A stretch of 64,000 bases of DNA from Paracentrotus lividus (taxonomy: Eukaryota; Echinodermata; Echinoidea; Camarodonta; Echinidae), in assembly GCA_940671915.1 (NCBI GenBank), contig CALNVZ010003434.1:28522859-28586858 (forward strand), read 5' to 3'. The notes under the pieces were generated by a model that saw nothing but the letters and a program-made list of their open reading frames with translations, made no database searches and had not been told where the DNA came from. Positions 1 to 29,593 of this stretch are shown here, in pieces. The first letter of the stretch is position 1, and each line of letters opens with the position of its first letter. Made by a program: the position numbers and the translations under genes.

Positions 1-770
1 GAATTCCATCATATTTGATCAAAATATACCATGGCAAAGAAGTAAAAATCGCATTTTTGGCAATTTTTGGTGCATGCTGTATGTTGGGGGTCACGTTTTG
101 CATACATTCTGAAGTGTAAAATGTTTAAAATCTGAAAATGGGTCCGATATCATTGAATCAAAGTTGTGATTTTAAGCTTGTGAACTTGTGAAAAAAACGA
201 CATATTTGCATTCAACCATTAATCACTGAAGCATGACTTGATGATTTTTCCTAAAATTCGCTCCCCTGGTAGCTAATTAAATTCTCCACATTGACATATA
301 ACTCGATTTTTTTTTTCTTCAAATCGTCTTAATTAAAAAATGATTGATATCTGAAATAGGGGGAACTTTCTTTTTGTGTTGCGTTTATATTACGATTTGA
401 CGTTCGAGTAACGTAGCCTCCATGCAGCCTATATTTCGGGCACCATTGTAACACCAAAGGGTGTAGACGTATATAATGCTGTCACATATTGAAGTATTGA
501 ATGACAGTGTGTTTGGGAGTTATGTTTCGTTTTTCAGTTATGTGGTACGTGAAACAGAGCAAGACGGGGCGATATGCCAAGTTGGATATGCACTATTTCC
601 AAGTAAATCTTCATACGACATCTTTTCTTTTCTGTATGAAACTGTTCAGTGATAGCCCAACTTTATAAATCATCACTTACCAATACTTTGATACAAAATG
701 ATCTAATTATGAAATGTCTAATAATGTTTCCCCTTTTATTCCTCATTCTTCTCTATTCTTTGATATACAG
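1..770 (+). other. Intron of the upstream metalloproteinase gene
   Basis: Non-coding DNA before the terminal hemopexin exon of the upstream MMP. It ends in a pyrimidine-rich tract and a consensus acceptor (TGATATACAG, 761-770). No open frame or repeat stands out. The window opens with GAATTC, an EcoRI site, which fits a cloned-insert boundary. The earlier exons of this gene lie outside the window. Confidence 0.7.
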
Positions 771-973
771 GTGGTGTAAGCTACTTTCTTATAGGAAAAC
801 AAGTAAATACATTTAAAGATAATGAAGTATATTTCGTCACCCCACGGCGTAGCTTTGCTTCTGATTGGCTAATGTGCGGACAAAACATTGGATCGAGTGC
901 CAACGCTCCAATCAAAGTCTCTGGTATACTTCTTCTCGCATCGACTTTCGCAGCGATGAAACGCGTGCTATGA
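771..973 (+). CDS. Terminal exon of an upstream membrane-anchored matrix metalloproteinase (3' part only)
   Basis: This is the last coding exon of an MMP paralogue whose other exons lie upstream. After a phase-1 acceptor it encodes 66 full residues and a TGA stop. It reads GVSYFLIGKQVNTFKDNEVY..., the last hemopexin blade, then a Cys (..WLMCGQ..) that in MMPs closes the propeller by a disulfide to blade 1, then a hydrophobic tail ending MKRVL. The tail suggests GPI attachment or a very short membrane anchor. By eye it matches the terminal exon at 21286-21488 at about 46 of 67 positions, with the same length and intron phase, so the two genes are head-to-tail duplicates. Enzyme activity cannot be judged from this exon. 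Confidence 0.85.
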
Positions 974-3881
974 TTGGAAATTACTTTATGCTTTGGATAA
1001 TTATTGTGATTTTATATTAATGAACTATAAACCAGTTAACATTCGAAAGACCTCTTGGAAATTGCCACATTTTGTCGATTGAAAATAAGAATTAGATCTC
1101 TTTGACTTCGGTACAGACATGCCATACTAAATTTACTATGGTATGTTATTTTAATTACTGTGTTCTGGGAAAACAGATATATTTTCTTTGAAAAATTCGC
1201 TGATCTTAAATTAAGCAGGCATCCATGTTAATTACAGGATTTAAGATGTATCTGACAATGCCCACCCCCACCATTTTAAATGACGTTCGTGACCTTTTTG
1301 AAATGTTTGAAACATTTCATTTTTATCGTAAGCGTTCTAGAGTAATGCCATTACCATAATTTTGTAAAACCATCTAGATTTTCAATCATAATTTATGATA
1401 TCGAATGCTATCTTTATTGTGTGTACTCTTCATGGAGTCATAGGTAATGTAGATGACACCTTTCTTTGATTACTATTATGCAATATAATTTGTAAAAAGG
1501 CTACACCCCACTTTGGATAAAATAAGTTAAAATAAAATTTGTTGCAAATTTTAATAAATTGTTAATTATTTTGTGCAATACTATATATTGAGACCTCTAA
1601 ATTTGTTTACTCTCCTCATCTTTACTATCAAAATAATGTACATTGTTTCCTCTAATGATATTTAGTGCAATATTATAAATATTTTTGTTGTATGAAAGTA
1701 TAGAGATGTATTTTCCGTTGCAAATAAATGTTATTGATAAAATGAAGTCAATTTTCTTTTCGTTTTTATGTATGATTAATTATCTAAGTACTTGTAGGAA
1801 ATTGTAATATGTGAACATGTTGAAATGATTATGTTAGACAACCATTCTTACTTATGCTATTAAAGTAATAACATTATAAGACCGATAGAAAATGGATACC
1901 AAATCTCATCGGGTCGAATTACATTATATATGCCAGAAGCTATGTTTTAATGCCATCCTAGTTATACCCTTTAAATGTATTTAAATTTATCCACAATGTA
2001 TAAATTCCAGTTCGTTATTTTTTTTTCACATTATTATTTATTTAATCAACAGATGTGTATAAAAATCTGTACCTTCCACTGAGAGCAGAGTTTTTAGTTT
2101 AATTTTCTGTGGATTTTGCAGCTGCATAATATAAATATGCTTTCTATAGTTTTCACTGTTGATCCCCAATGTGATAAATGTATATATATATAAAAAGAAC
2201 CAGAAGTGAAGATTAAAATCAAACGTTATATCTATTTTCAGTGAATTTAAATGTCTTGAAGTGTGCTTATTTCATCATTGTTGATAGAAGCTTGATAATA
2301 GAAAGTAAAAATGTTGATGAGAAATCAATTAATTTAGACATTTCCTATGAATTACTTAAATATTTTGCTTGCCCTACTGTTCCAGGAATGTCTTATACCA
2401 CTGAAGAAAAAACAACAACAAACAAACAAAGATTAAATTCGACTTAATTAATTTTCTTTAAAACAATTGGAAAGTTTTTATATCGCTCGACACTATTCCA
2501 AACCATGGCGCAAGCCTCATGCTTCCTCTTCAGTGATGGATTTAGAATTAAGCTCGAGTTCGAAATCTGTGATCCACACGAGACACAAAAGGCACATGCC
2601 CCCTATAGTCGAGTCATACATTGGACATACATTATGTTAATATAAGAAAATTAAGTCTACGCCCCCTATTTTAAGGTTGTATATAAATATATCACATCAC
2701 CCATCTCAAATCCTGGATTCGCGGCCGATGTTCCTAATTTAAATTTTTCAATCGAAAATTTAAAAAAAAGAAGAAAATCACATATTCATGCAAAGCGAGA
2801 CGGTAAACAAGAAACAAAAATATACATATAATTTTTTTTTTATTAACTTAATTTCATGAAAAAAAAACTAATATTAAATCATTAGGACTTCTCCTTAAAA
2901 AGATTTCATTGATATTAAAGATCATCTACGAGGCGAATACAACAAGACATCGATTGAAAATCAAGTGTGTATAAAATATAGATTCACATAAATAAAGCTC
3001 ATTTTATATGTTAATATTCATAAAAAAGAATACGTCGCATAGAATTAGCATAGAAATTCGATTTCATGTTTCTCGCCACTTCAGATAGTTTTGTAATCCC
3101 TTAATCAAAGGTGTATCATAAAAATGAGTGGTAATATGAGCAATCGTGTTCGTACATAAAGTAGAATGATGACAAAAAGTTCATTAATGTAAACTGCTTA
3201 ATCACATGGTTTGACTCCGAGTGTTTATGGGGAAAGGTCCTCTCATTCATATAGCTATTCAACTACATGTATTACTCATCTACGCGTTACTCTAACCCCT
3301 TCCTCCAAACCCTGCCTGAAAGCCTCGCCCTGATTGGACGAATCTTAATTGCCTCCTTCCCGTCATCAGGTATTATTCATCAGGCAAAATTTAGCTATGT
3401 CTCGGCTACTCAAATCCCCTTCCCTCTATATCAGTTCGATGCAAGCCAACGGTTCCCCCTCCCCGATCATTCTCTCGGGCCTTCTCCCCCTCATCTCTTC
3501 CTGTCACTTAGATCCAGGCCGTGCCAAACCGTTGCGTTTATTTTTAGGAAGGGGGCACGCTTCAGAAATATCTACGTAAGCAGCGTATTCTTCAAGCGAT
3601 AGGTGAATAGTATCATCGGTAAACGTAAGCGCGGATGATAGAAATTGGTTTGTATCTTGAGTGCCTGGATTTAGCCACCGCTTGAACCTTGAAGCTACGG
3701 AAGAACACTGGAGGCACGGAGGTTCATCTGACGTTCTTTCGCAAAGTGGATTACAATTTGGAAATACGAACGTATCTAGCCCCCGTCATAAAGACAATAC
3801 CGTAGACGTCACATAATGCTTCTCCAATAACTGAACTTCAAGAACATTTCATCGAAGACGCCATTTTATTTACCTATCATC
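974..3881. other. 3' UTR of the upstream MMP and intergenic DNA before the next MMP
   Basis: AT-rich DNA between the two MMP genes. The first part should be 3' UTR of the upstream gene. About 3.2-3.88 kb is less AT-rich and should hold the promoter and 5' UTR of the second MMP. A CRE-like GACGTCAC lies at about 3804-3811. No convincing TATA box, coding exon or repeat was recognised; open frames here show no conserved protein features. Confidence 0.5.
1723..1728 (+). promoter_or_regulatory. Candidate polyadenylation signal of the upstream MMP gene
   Basis: AATAAA about 750 bp after the stop codon at 973, in very AT-rich DNA. It is the first canonical hexamer I noticed in the presumed 3' UTR. 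No transcript evidence is available. Confidence 0.4.
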
Positions 3882-21488
<17,607 letters not shown>

Positions 21489-21620
21489 TGGACATTTCTC
21501 GTTAATCATTTTTCTGCTGTATTCCTGATAAGCATAATGCCAATTTTTTTTATTATGAAAATTTGTTATGACCCATTGTCTTTCAAGTTCAGATTGCATT
21601 GTGCCTAAAAATTGAATGTA

Positions 21621-22436
21621 AAGGCCCGGTCCCACCGCCAGAACTTCACTGGAGCGTCCTGGAGCGGTGAAAAAAACTCATCACCGCTCGTTACCGTTCA
21701 CCACCGTTTAACATAAGTTGGCCAGCGTTAAGGCAACGCCGTATACGCTCGACCACTGATGATGGTCCCTCCTACCGCTCCGAAAGTTTTGAGCTGCACA
21801 AAATATTGTGAGCGGTGAGGAGCGGGCAATTTTCCGCTCCGGCAAAGTTCATCACCTCTCCAACAACGCTCAGTCAAACTTTGGCACCGCTAGACGCAAG
21901 TTCGTGGACGCTTGGGTCCGCTAGGCCAACGCATAAATCTTGAACGCTGGACCACCGCTGCCTCACCAGCTTTGCCCGGGCGGTGATTAAACGTTGCACA
22001 AACTTTGGTGGAGTGGTTGTAAGCGTTTTACGGGGGGACACGGAATTGCTGGAACGGTGTTGGGCGTTAAAGCAGCGATCCATTGCGGTGATGAATTTTG
22101 GTTTGGCGTTGGTATGGAGGTGTCGGAGCGGGACCAGAATTTCTATCAAAGCGATCCGTTCAGCTTCGTAGTCAAAAGTGGTATGCCGCTAAACCAACTT
22201 TAAACCCCCGCCGAGCCAACGCCTGCATGCGCAGAACGCCGCTCCATTAACGCTCGCGTCACCGCTTAACCAACGCTAAAGCAACGCCGGCTTCAGCGGT
22301 GTACCGCTAAGGCAACGCCCATGTTTTTGATTTTTCCCCCATTTTTGCGCGGTGACGAACGTTGTTGAAATTGGGCCCCCTCTCCCTACCGTTGAAGGAA
22401 CGCTCCAACTAAGTTCGGGCGGTGGGACCGGGCCTT
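21621..22436. mobile_element. GC-rich TIR element with AGCGGT motifs, after the MMP stop codon
   Basis: TIRs: AAGGCCCGGTCCCACCGCC and GGCGGTGGGACCGGGCCTT. The 816-bp interior is far richer in G+C than its surroundings and repeats short words such as ACCGCT, AGCGGTG and CAACGC in both orientations. It starts about 130 bp after the MMP stop, so it may lie within the 3' UTR. Open frames here have no recognisable domain and are products of the repeated words. The superfamily is not assigned. Confidence 0.82.
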
Positions 22437-22762
22437 AATATTGCTTTAATGAGTTCATTTAAAGGTAAACGTCTGTCAAGCAAAATTATGTTTAAATTTG
22501 AGGTATGTACAGCCAGCTAACGATGTGTTTCGATTAATGTCAATAGGGTGTTTTCGCTGGACTACGGAGGAGCTCATCTAGAACGTTAGCAGAAAAAGGG
22601 CACTATTTTTCAAAATACCTGCAAATCCTCGTTTTCTATCTTCTCCAATAACTTTGAATAAAAGTTTCCAATGGTAACCGCACATGTACTCTTTGGCTTG
22701 TAAGGCATTATAGCGTACATTGTTGCAAGAAAGAATCAATCAGTATATAGGGCTTTAATATA

Positions 22763-23430
22763 CAGTGCGACCCAGAAAAAAAATTGAAAGCCTCTGTCAT
22801 ATTGAAATGTTAGAGTTTTGTGACTTTGATATTTATGTCATAATAAAGAGTCGCTCTATATTCAAACGTATAAATGTGTTGTACCGGATGACTGAGCACT
22901 TGGGCTTTTAAAATTAGTAAATTTTGTCCTATAGTATATTACCAAGTTTGAGCAAAAGCAACCCTTGCAATTAATAAGTCTCTTTTAAATATTTTTGTTC
23001 GTTATGAATAGACCCATGCAGAAGGACTGAAACAATGAATGAATGCTCAGAAGACAGGGTTGCTTGTGACAAAACTTGGAATAAATTATTTTTCACCATA
23101 GTTATCAAAAATCCAAGTACTCAGTCATCCATGATAGAACAAGTAGGCCTACAAATTTGCTATTTCTGTGGTATCTCACTTCGCGGAGACGTCACCGCGA
23201 CGGATAAAAAGTATGACAAACGTCTGAGATACTTTATTCCGTCGCCAAGACGTCTCCGAGACCTCTCCGCGACAAGTTTCATAAACAGTCTCAAAGTAAA
23301 ATCCATCTCAAAGTAGTTTCAAAGTATTTTCCGCGAAGTGAGATACCATCCTTACTCTTCGTTGTTATAACACATACAATCTTAATATGAGGCTCTCAAA
23401 GTTGGGTTTACTCTTTCTTGGGACGCACTG
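22763..23430. mobile_element. Mariner-like MITE nested in the outer TIR element
   Basis: The left TIR starts CAGTGCGACCCAGAAAAAAA and the right one ends TTTCTTGGGACGCACTG; GAGAGCCTC/GAAAGCCTC phrases also match. TA flanks both ends (22761-22762, 23431-23432). It is interrupted by the smaller element at 23169-23350. No coding capacity. Confidence 0.8.
23169..23350. mobile_element. Small TIR element, CGCGGAGACGTCTCC family, copy A
   Basis: TIRs TGGTATCTCACTTCGCGGAG and CCGCGAAGTGAGATACCA. The interior repeats words like GACGTCTCCG and CTCAAAGTA. A second copy lies at 43614-43953 with the same ends. It is the innermost of three nested insertions. Confidence 0.85.
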
Positions 23431-24589
23431 TATAAGAGACAAGAGGAAGTATGCGGAATGTGAGCAAAATGCTCAAACCCCGCTTTTGTCATCTCGCATA
23501 AAGGATATGAATGGCGACAGTGGCTGCATTTTCAACGACTATTGTTGCAATACGAATTCTTTCCGTAGGCTAAATACCGGGAATACACAGTTCTTTCATA
23601 CCAATGTTTTATTGTGTCAAATGCGTCTATTTAACTGACTTTAAACATTGCTGCTGTTGATATGAAAAGAACGTAAATTAACTTACCGCCTTCCCTTTAT
23701 GATTAATCGAATCAGAATATGCTTCTTTCTGTTTTTACCAATGGGGGAAATGGGAGCGAGCCCGTCGGCCCCGGAAGCCGCGCTTTTATACATTCCGATT
23801 AAAGCCCTCTCTGATTGGCTGGTCAAGGAGAACGTAATGCCACCCCAAATTAACGTTCTAGATTCATGGAAAACGTAATTCCACCCCAAGTTAAAGGGAC
23901 GTATAATTGATAAAACATGGGGAATTCACCTTATCTCGGATGAAATGATAACATTCCAATCAGAGCCTGAGGCATGTTGCATAATCTCCAGCGACAGGGT
24001 GTCTGGATTTAATCCTTTAATGGCTAGACTAACTAACCAGAAGTCCGAAGTAAATCTAACCTATGTTTTGTTTTTGAAATGGAGCATTATACAAGTCCTC
24101 TCTTTGAATTAATACGAATAGACCCGTTGAAAGTCTATAAGCTGAGAATTGTTGAGGACTCGAGAATCCGAAGCTACTGACCCTATTTACTGATTGAATT
24201 CTTCAACTTCGTCATGTTCGTGCTGTCCGAATGTTAATCCCCAGTAGTCCGACCTATGCGTAAGCCACTGTCGATTGTGTACGAGTCAATGGAGCTCAGG
24301 AAAAACGCGCATTCCCCACGATCTCCGAGTTTCAGGGGACTTTACCGTCCTAGATTTGAGAATGGGAGACCTGATACCGGTAACTGTGGGAAACGCTCGA
24401 TTTTGCACACGAAAACTCGTAATTTAAACGCTTACCAGCCGTTTCTAGCAAATACCAGTTTTACACACTCTTTTTCCTGTACTAACAGTATGCAGGGGTT
24501 TGGGGTTTGAGCTATTTTGAAAATAAAGCCTTTCATAATGCTAACGTTCTAGATTAGCTCCTCCATACTCCTACGAAAACACCTTAATA

Positions 24590-25390
24590 GGCCTACCACT
24601 GACACTATTGTGTTCTTCTAACATGTCTAAACAAAATTATATTAATGCCATTGAATTCTAGTACATCGCATTTATCATGGTTCATGTGCATTGCAATAAA
24701 AGCAGGCTCAATAAATTTCGATTTAAAATACAATATTCTGATTTTAGAAACAATACATGGTTTCATTTTTAGCCAAGAAAACTTTTAATTTCGAAGCCTC
24801 AAGCAACAAAAACAACAAAACTTCTTTTTTTTTCTCTCTTTTTTTTTTTTTTTTTTTGCAAATATCAGTGTCTGCGTAAGACACTTTTTACAATTAAAAA
24901 AAATATATGTTCACTTATGTAATGAAATAAAGTGGTTGCATTTATTATAACTGCTAAGATCCCTTGTTTCGAACTATCCATCGTCTTGATCTCATTTCTT
25001 CCCCATTTAACTATTTTCTCTCTCTCTCTCTCTCTCACTCTATTTATTTGGTTATCAATTCAAGTTTTATTTAAAGTGTTTTGCAAACATTACATTATGT
25101 CGATGTTTAATATAAAGTATGTCCCTATGGTAAAAAGATTTAAAAAAATAGCTATAATAGATGAATTATATTATTTAATCTATCGACTTATTGACTGATG
25201 TTAGTCTGTAAAATCCGTCAAATACTAGTAATATCATCAAAGGAATAAATATAATTACATACTTTTATCTGGTTTTCATTGAATTGTATTGTATATTATC
25301 AATATAATTTTGAGCATTATTGAGGCGCAGTCATAGTCACGGTACATTCGGGAGAGGGGCAAGAGGTGCTGGAGAATGAACTCCACCTCG
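24590..25390. other. Intergenic DNA with no recognised element
   Basis: AT-rich, with T-runs near 24825-24857 and a CT run at 25018-25035. No exon or inverted repeat was recognised. Confidence 0.45.
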
Positions 25391-25494
25391 GACTCGGTTA
25401 TTCCATCATGATGATGAAAAAAAAACCCGGAATACTGAAAAGGAGAGTCGGAGATAGAGAGGGGACGGCAGGAAAGAGATAGAGAGAGATGGTG

Positions 25495-25672
25495 TGTTTT
25501 GGTGTGTGTGGGTAGGAGTGTGTGTGTGGGTGTGTGTGTGTGTGTGTGTATGAATGTGTCCAGGTGTGTGTCTGGGTGTGTGTGTGTGTGGGGGGAGTTT
25601 TTGATTGCATGCATGTGGGTGGGTGTAGGTGTGAGTGTTTATGTGGGTAGGAGCGTGTGTGTGTGTTGGTGT
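25495..25672. repeat. (GT)n-rich microsatellite
   Basis: Interrupted GT/TG repeat. The minus strand reads as His/Thr repeats in several frames; these are repeat artefacts. Confidence 0.92.
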
Positions 25673-26066
25673 GGGTGAACCAGTGTAACTTACATCTACC
25701 GTATGTTCAGGCTTTATTGTCATTCCCTTGAAGTATGCTTGGTTGCCATCGTAATAGTCGGTGATTTTATATAGATAAGATAAGACAATCATTTATGGAT
25801 GACCCTGTTCAATCATTACCTGATCCCGGAAAATGCTAAGCTACGAAAGCATAAAATGATCTCTGGTCCCCAAAGCTATATTCATTTAATTCTGAAAAGT
25901 GTGAGGGAAACCAATAATCATTGGTATAGTGGTCATTTATTGGAAACTAGAGAGAATAATAATTACCCAACAATAACATAAATTGAAGAAGAAGAAAAAA
26001 ACCTAAACCTTGATTATACTAGAGCATGTAAATATAGGGCTGGTTGTAACGCAGGGATCTTCCCTA

Positions 26067-26135
26067 GAGGCCGAGGGTCCGCGAGGCCGAGAACTTTCTC
26101 ACGAGGCCGAGGATTTTTCACACGAGGCCGAGGTT
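26067..26135. repeat. Four-copy GAGGCCGAG short repeat
   Basis: GAGGCCGAG occurs at 26067, 26083, 26103 and 26124, with spacings of 16, 20 and 21 bases. It is a GC-rich island in AT-rich DNA and may mark the end of an unrecognised element. Function unknown. Confidence 0.7.
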
Positions 26136-26780
26136 GGTAAATTGTAGTTAATTTCATCAGCTACCATGTGTGAATTTTCCAAAGAATCGCTACGTCATAT
26201 TGCAATTTGCATAGTCAAAATGGAAAATTTTCACTCTTCGAAAGTCACAAGGCAGCCTAATCTTATAACTTCAATTTAATGATACTGGAACAAATTCCAA
26301 ATTTTCGACACAAGACATGTTCAGAGGCTTTTAGCATTTGATTTCTAACACATATAATGACTTCTGCACTAAATTTAAGAAACGGTTGAATGAGCACAGG
26401 GTAAAATTTGCGAAAATGCATTCCCCCCCCCCCCCCCTTTTTTTAATATTTTTTTTTACAAATTTCTATTGGTAATATTTATCGATGATGATGGAATATA
26501 CGTTCTGGAAGATTTTTTAAACAGTGTCTACCAACTCACGGTTGAATAAGTACGTATTCAAAACAAAAAAGGTGATTTTCACATCTTGTAGTTAAGTATT
26601 TTTTCATTTTTTTGTACTGAAAATCATCTTATCAACCATTTTATGTTATGTTTATGACGATTTGATACATTTTAATGATTCTATGGTATTTCATTGAGAT
26701 TCTAGCTTTAGTGAACACAGGGTAGGTGAAAAGGCGTTTTTTTATTATTATTTTTTTTTTTATAAACTAACTTCGTAGAC

Positions 26781-27036
26781 TAATGCGGCGGTCACAACTC
26801 GTCGTAGGCTACGGGGCACGTGCCATCAACGTAGCCTGCGTTGCATGTACAACGCACGCACAGGTCCTGGTCAACTTCTACGATTCCTGCGTTTCTGTAG
26901 TAAGCGTATTGTAAAAACATCCTGCACGTCGTACATGCATTGTACCTGCAAGGTACCTCCGCTGCACGAATTTTCTACGAAATCCATCGTAGGGAGTTGC
27001 ACGTCGAAGGTACGGCGAGTTGTGACCGCCGCATTA
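26781..27036. mobile_element. Short TIR element, AATGCGGCGGTCACAACTCG family, copy A
   Basis: TIRs AATGCGGCGGTCACAACTCG and CGAGTTGTGACCGCCGCATT, flanked by TA-like bases. The interior is GC-rich with phrases such as CCTGCACGTCGTACATGCAT. A second copy in opposite orientation lies at 41108-41389 and shares most interior phrases, which proves a mobile family within this window. Confidence 0.88.
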
Positions 27037-27289
27037 CTTGAAATTAGGTCAAAGGCCAATTTATAGGGAAATGGCATCATTTTAGCAAAACCCTATTTCT
27101 CTGACCTTACATTTATGTCAATTGTGTCAAATTAATTTTATGACGACCTCTATTTTCTTTGGTTGATGGCATTATGGTAAACATATTCATTTTAATTACC
27201 AGCATAATTAATCTTGTACAACCACTAGGTCAAAAATCAAGGGTCAAGAAAGACGTTCTGGCGAAAGTTTTTGGTCTTGACCTACTCTT

Positions 27290-27522
27290 ATAGACCAGTT
27301 TACTAACATCAAATTCTATGCATACATTTTAAACAAAGATTGTTCTTGACAACCTGAAGTCTTGCCTGAGGCTTGCCCGACATAGCAACAACTAATGTAT
27401 GCAAACTGGATAGCATGAATTGTAGTTCATTCTTTATTACAGGTTTTTTTTAATACCTTCGTTACTTTGTCGCCAGGGAAAAAGTATGCTCAGAATTTGA
27501 ATATGTTATTAAACTGGTCTAT
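27290..27522. mobile_element. Short MITE with ATAGACCAGTTTA ends
   Basis: The left end ATAGACCAGTTTACTAACAT is mirrored at the right by TATTAAACTGGTCTAT, with AATTTGA/TCAAATT phrases just inside. About 230 bp, no coding capacity. Confidence 0.72.
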
Positions 27523-28520
27523 TGGGCCGTATTACTTGAAATATTTTATTAACCACTGTTAATATGTTCTATTTGACCCCATATGAACCAGGAAATGTTC
27601 GCTTTCATCGTCCTATGACCATTAAGTGATATTCTTTTATGGACCATTGTCATTCAAATGGTAATGAAGCATAAGTTAATTATTATGTCTACAAAACTTT
27701 GATCTCATCTATTCAAAGTAGTATAAGTACACCGCAGAAACATTAAGAAACTGATTATTACTAGTCAGGAGCCCATTTATTATGTCGAGGTGACCTCATT
27801 TATTTTTTATTACCCCTCACTTCAGACAAAGTGGGCGTATTCACTCATTATTTTATAAGGAATTCATATTTCAAGAACTTTATATCGATTGGTACTTACG
27901 ATTCTTCATCACAGCAAATCTTATGCTCTGAAAGCATTAGCTCATAATATTCCACAATATGTGACGTCGTGTAAAGACAATATGTTACCAAAATCACTTT
28001 GGCTAAAGGATATTCACAACCTCGGACACTCCTGAGACCTGAACATTGGAAAGGATCGTCGAATTGAAAGGTAAATGAAAAATATATCTCTCAGAACTAT
28101 ACTTTACAGACTTCATTATCATGATTATGTGAAAATGAACCAATTAATACCTTAAGTCGATTAAAAATTTTGCACTGGCGGTATAAACAAAACTTTGTAA
28201 TCAATTAGATAATTTTTGTTCTTTTGCAGGACTTGACTGAATAAATTTCATTTGTAATAATAATAATTTAAACAAAATTCAGATCGTTTTTTAAGTAATG
28301 ATATTAAGCTTCAAATATGACGATATTGCCGATATTGTCTATAATAGTGTTTGTGCTCATTAAAGCATGGAAATATTCTCAAATGGAAGCCGGTAAAACA
28401 CGCTTGTAGATTAAAATTGTTTCAGCTCCCCTTGTTGAAAAAAAAAAAGATTCAAGTTTAATTAAGGGGGAACTTACTTTTCGTCTTGTGTTGATATTTT
28501 CTCCTCATTTCTTGCATATA
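27523..28520. other. Intergenic DNA with no recognised element
   Basis: AT-rich sequence upstream of the TRIM-flanking element. No exon, repeat or RNA gene was recognised. Confidence 0.45.
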
Positions 28521-29424
28521 CAGAGTGAGTCAATAAAAATGTCCCATCATTTTGAAGGTGTCCTGTGAAAAGTATGAACATTCAATCATGGGTTTCATGA
28601 TATGTCTTGGTAAAGTAATCTTCCTAGATTATGTTGGTACCATTTTAATTAGGATTTTTGCACGCATGACTGAGTAACAGACAATCTTCAGAAGACGGTA
28701 AAATCTCACTTGCGCCAAGTGGCTGCTTGAAGATTGAAAGCAAATGTTGACAGAAAATGTGTAAAAACTTACCCACACACCCTTTCAAAATACAGACACA
28801 CCCACGAACACAAATCCTCCCTCACACACACGCACATCTTCACATACGCACCCACGCACACATTAAACAATACACAATTAAATGTCCAATTTTGACGTCC
28901 TGATTACCAAGACCATCACTGAATGTTTGGAACGTAGTACTTCTCTAGCAACTGTTTGTAAGTGTGAGTGTGAGTGAGGGTGTGCGTGTATGTGTGTGGG
29001 TGTGTTTGTTAAGGGTGTGTGTGTGTGTGTGTGTTCGTGCTGGTATGGATGAGATAGAGTAATTGCGTGTGTATGTGTGTGTGGAGGGTGTATGTGGGTG
29101 TGTGTGGTGAGGGTGTGGGTGTGTATGTGCTTTGTGTATGTGCAAATGAGGGTACGTATGGGTGTGTGTCTTTGTGCGTGCACATAAATAATAAATTCTC
29201 AATTTGTTTATTCTTCACCCAGCCACTTGGCGCAGGTGAGATTTTACCGTTTTCTGAAGATTGTCTGTTATTCAGTCATGGGTGCAAAGATCGAAATGAA
29301 AATTGTACCAACATATGCTTAGAGGTTGACTCTACCAAGACATATCATAAAACCCATGATTAAATATTCGTACTTTTCACCAGACAGCTTCAAAATGATG
29401 GGACATTTTTATTGACTCACTCTG
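28521..29424. mobile_element. Mariner-like foldback element just upstream of the TRIM gene
   Basis: 904 bp with inverted arms of about 210 bp. Left end CAGAGTGAGTCAATAAAAAT, right end ATTTTTATTGACTCACTCTG, with TA on both sides (28519-28520, 29425-29426). The core is CA-rich in its left half and TG-rich in its right half, so the centre is itself an inverted microsatellite. The ends share the CAG..GTCAA..AAAATG pattern of the element at 11458, which suggests Tc1/mariner mobilisation. It ends about 170 bp before the TRIM start codon. Confidence 0.88.
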
Positions 29425-29593
29425 TATATGTACTTTAAATATATTTAAGAATGGATTAGAACATGAACATGATGAAAGCATTCCATTGCTATTAAATAAA
29501 TACAAGATCAATAGAGGAGAGATGACGCGACGTCCAAAGGAAATGGGCACCAACCATACCCACTTTATTTTATTATTTCTAGACTCCATCATC

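Larger units (their letters stand above)
22545..24586. mobile_element. Outer TIR element (about 2 kb) hosting nested elements
   Basis: The left end reads AGGGTGTTTTCGCTGGACTA then GGAGGAGCTCATCTAGAACG; the right end is its inverse, CGTTCTAGATTAGCTCCTCC then TACGAAAACACCTT. The arms match over about 50 bp and more loosely beyond. The interior contains the mariner-like element at 22763-23430, itself interrupted at 23169-23350, plus a duplicated AATxCCACCCCAA phrase near 23840-23890. No transposase was recognised. Confidence 0.78.

Noticed and set aside
21874-22203. Overlapping open frames on both strands
   Set aside because: They fall in the GC-rich TIR element, where few stop codons are expected; no domain.
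23690-23880. Promoter-like block with inverted CCAAT (GATTGG) and TTTTATAC
   Set aside because: It lies inside the 2-kb TIR element with no following gene; the words are too short to support a promoter call.
25276-25792. Minus-strand His/Thr/Pro-rich open frames
   Set aside because: They read through the (GT)n microsatellite in several frames at once, which marks a repeat artefact.
29486-29593. N-terminal extension of the TRIM frame by 36 residues
   Set aside because: It contains a splice-acceptor-like tract ending at 29582 and no domain character; the ATG at 29594 fits family starts better.
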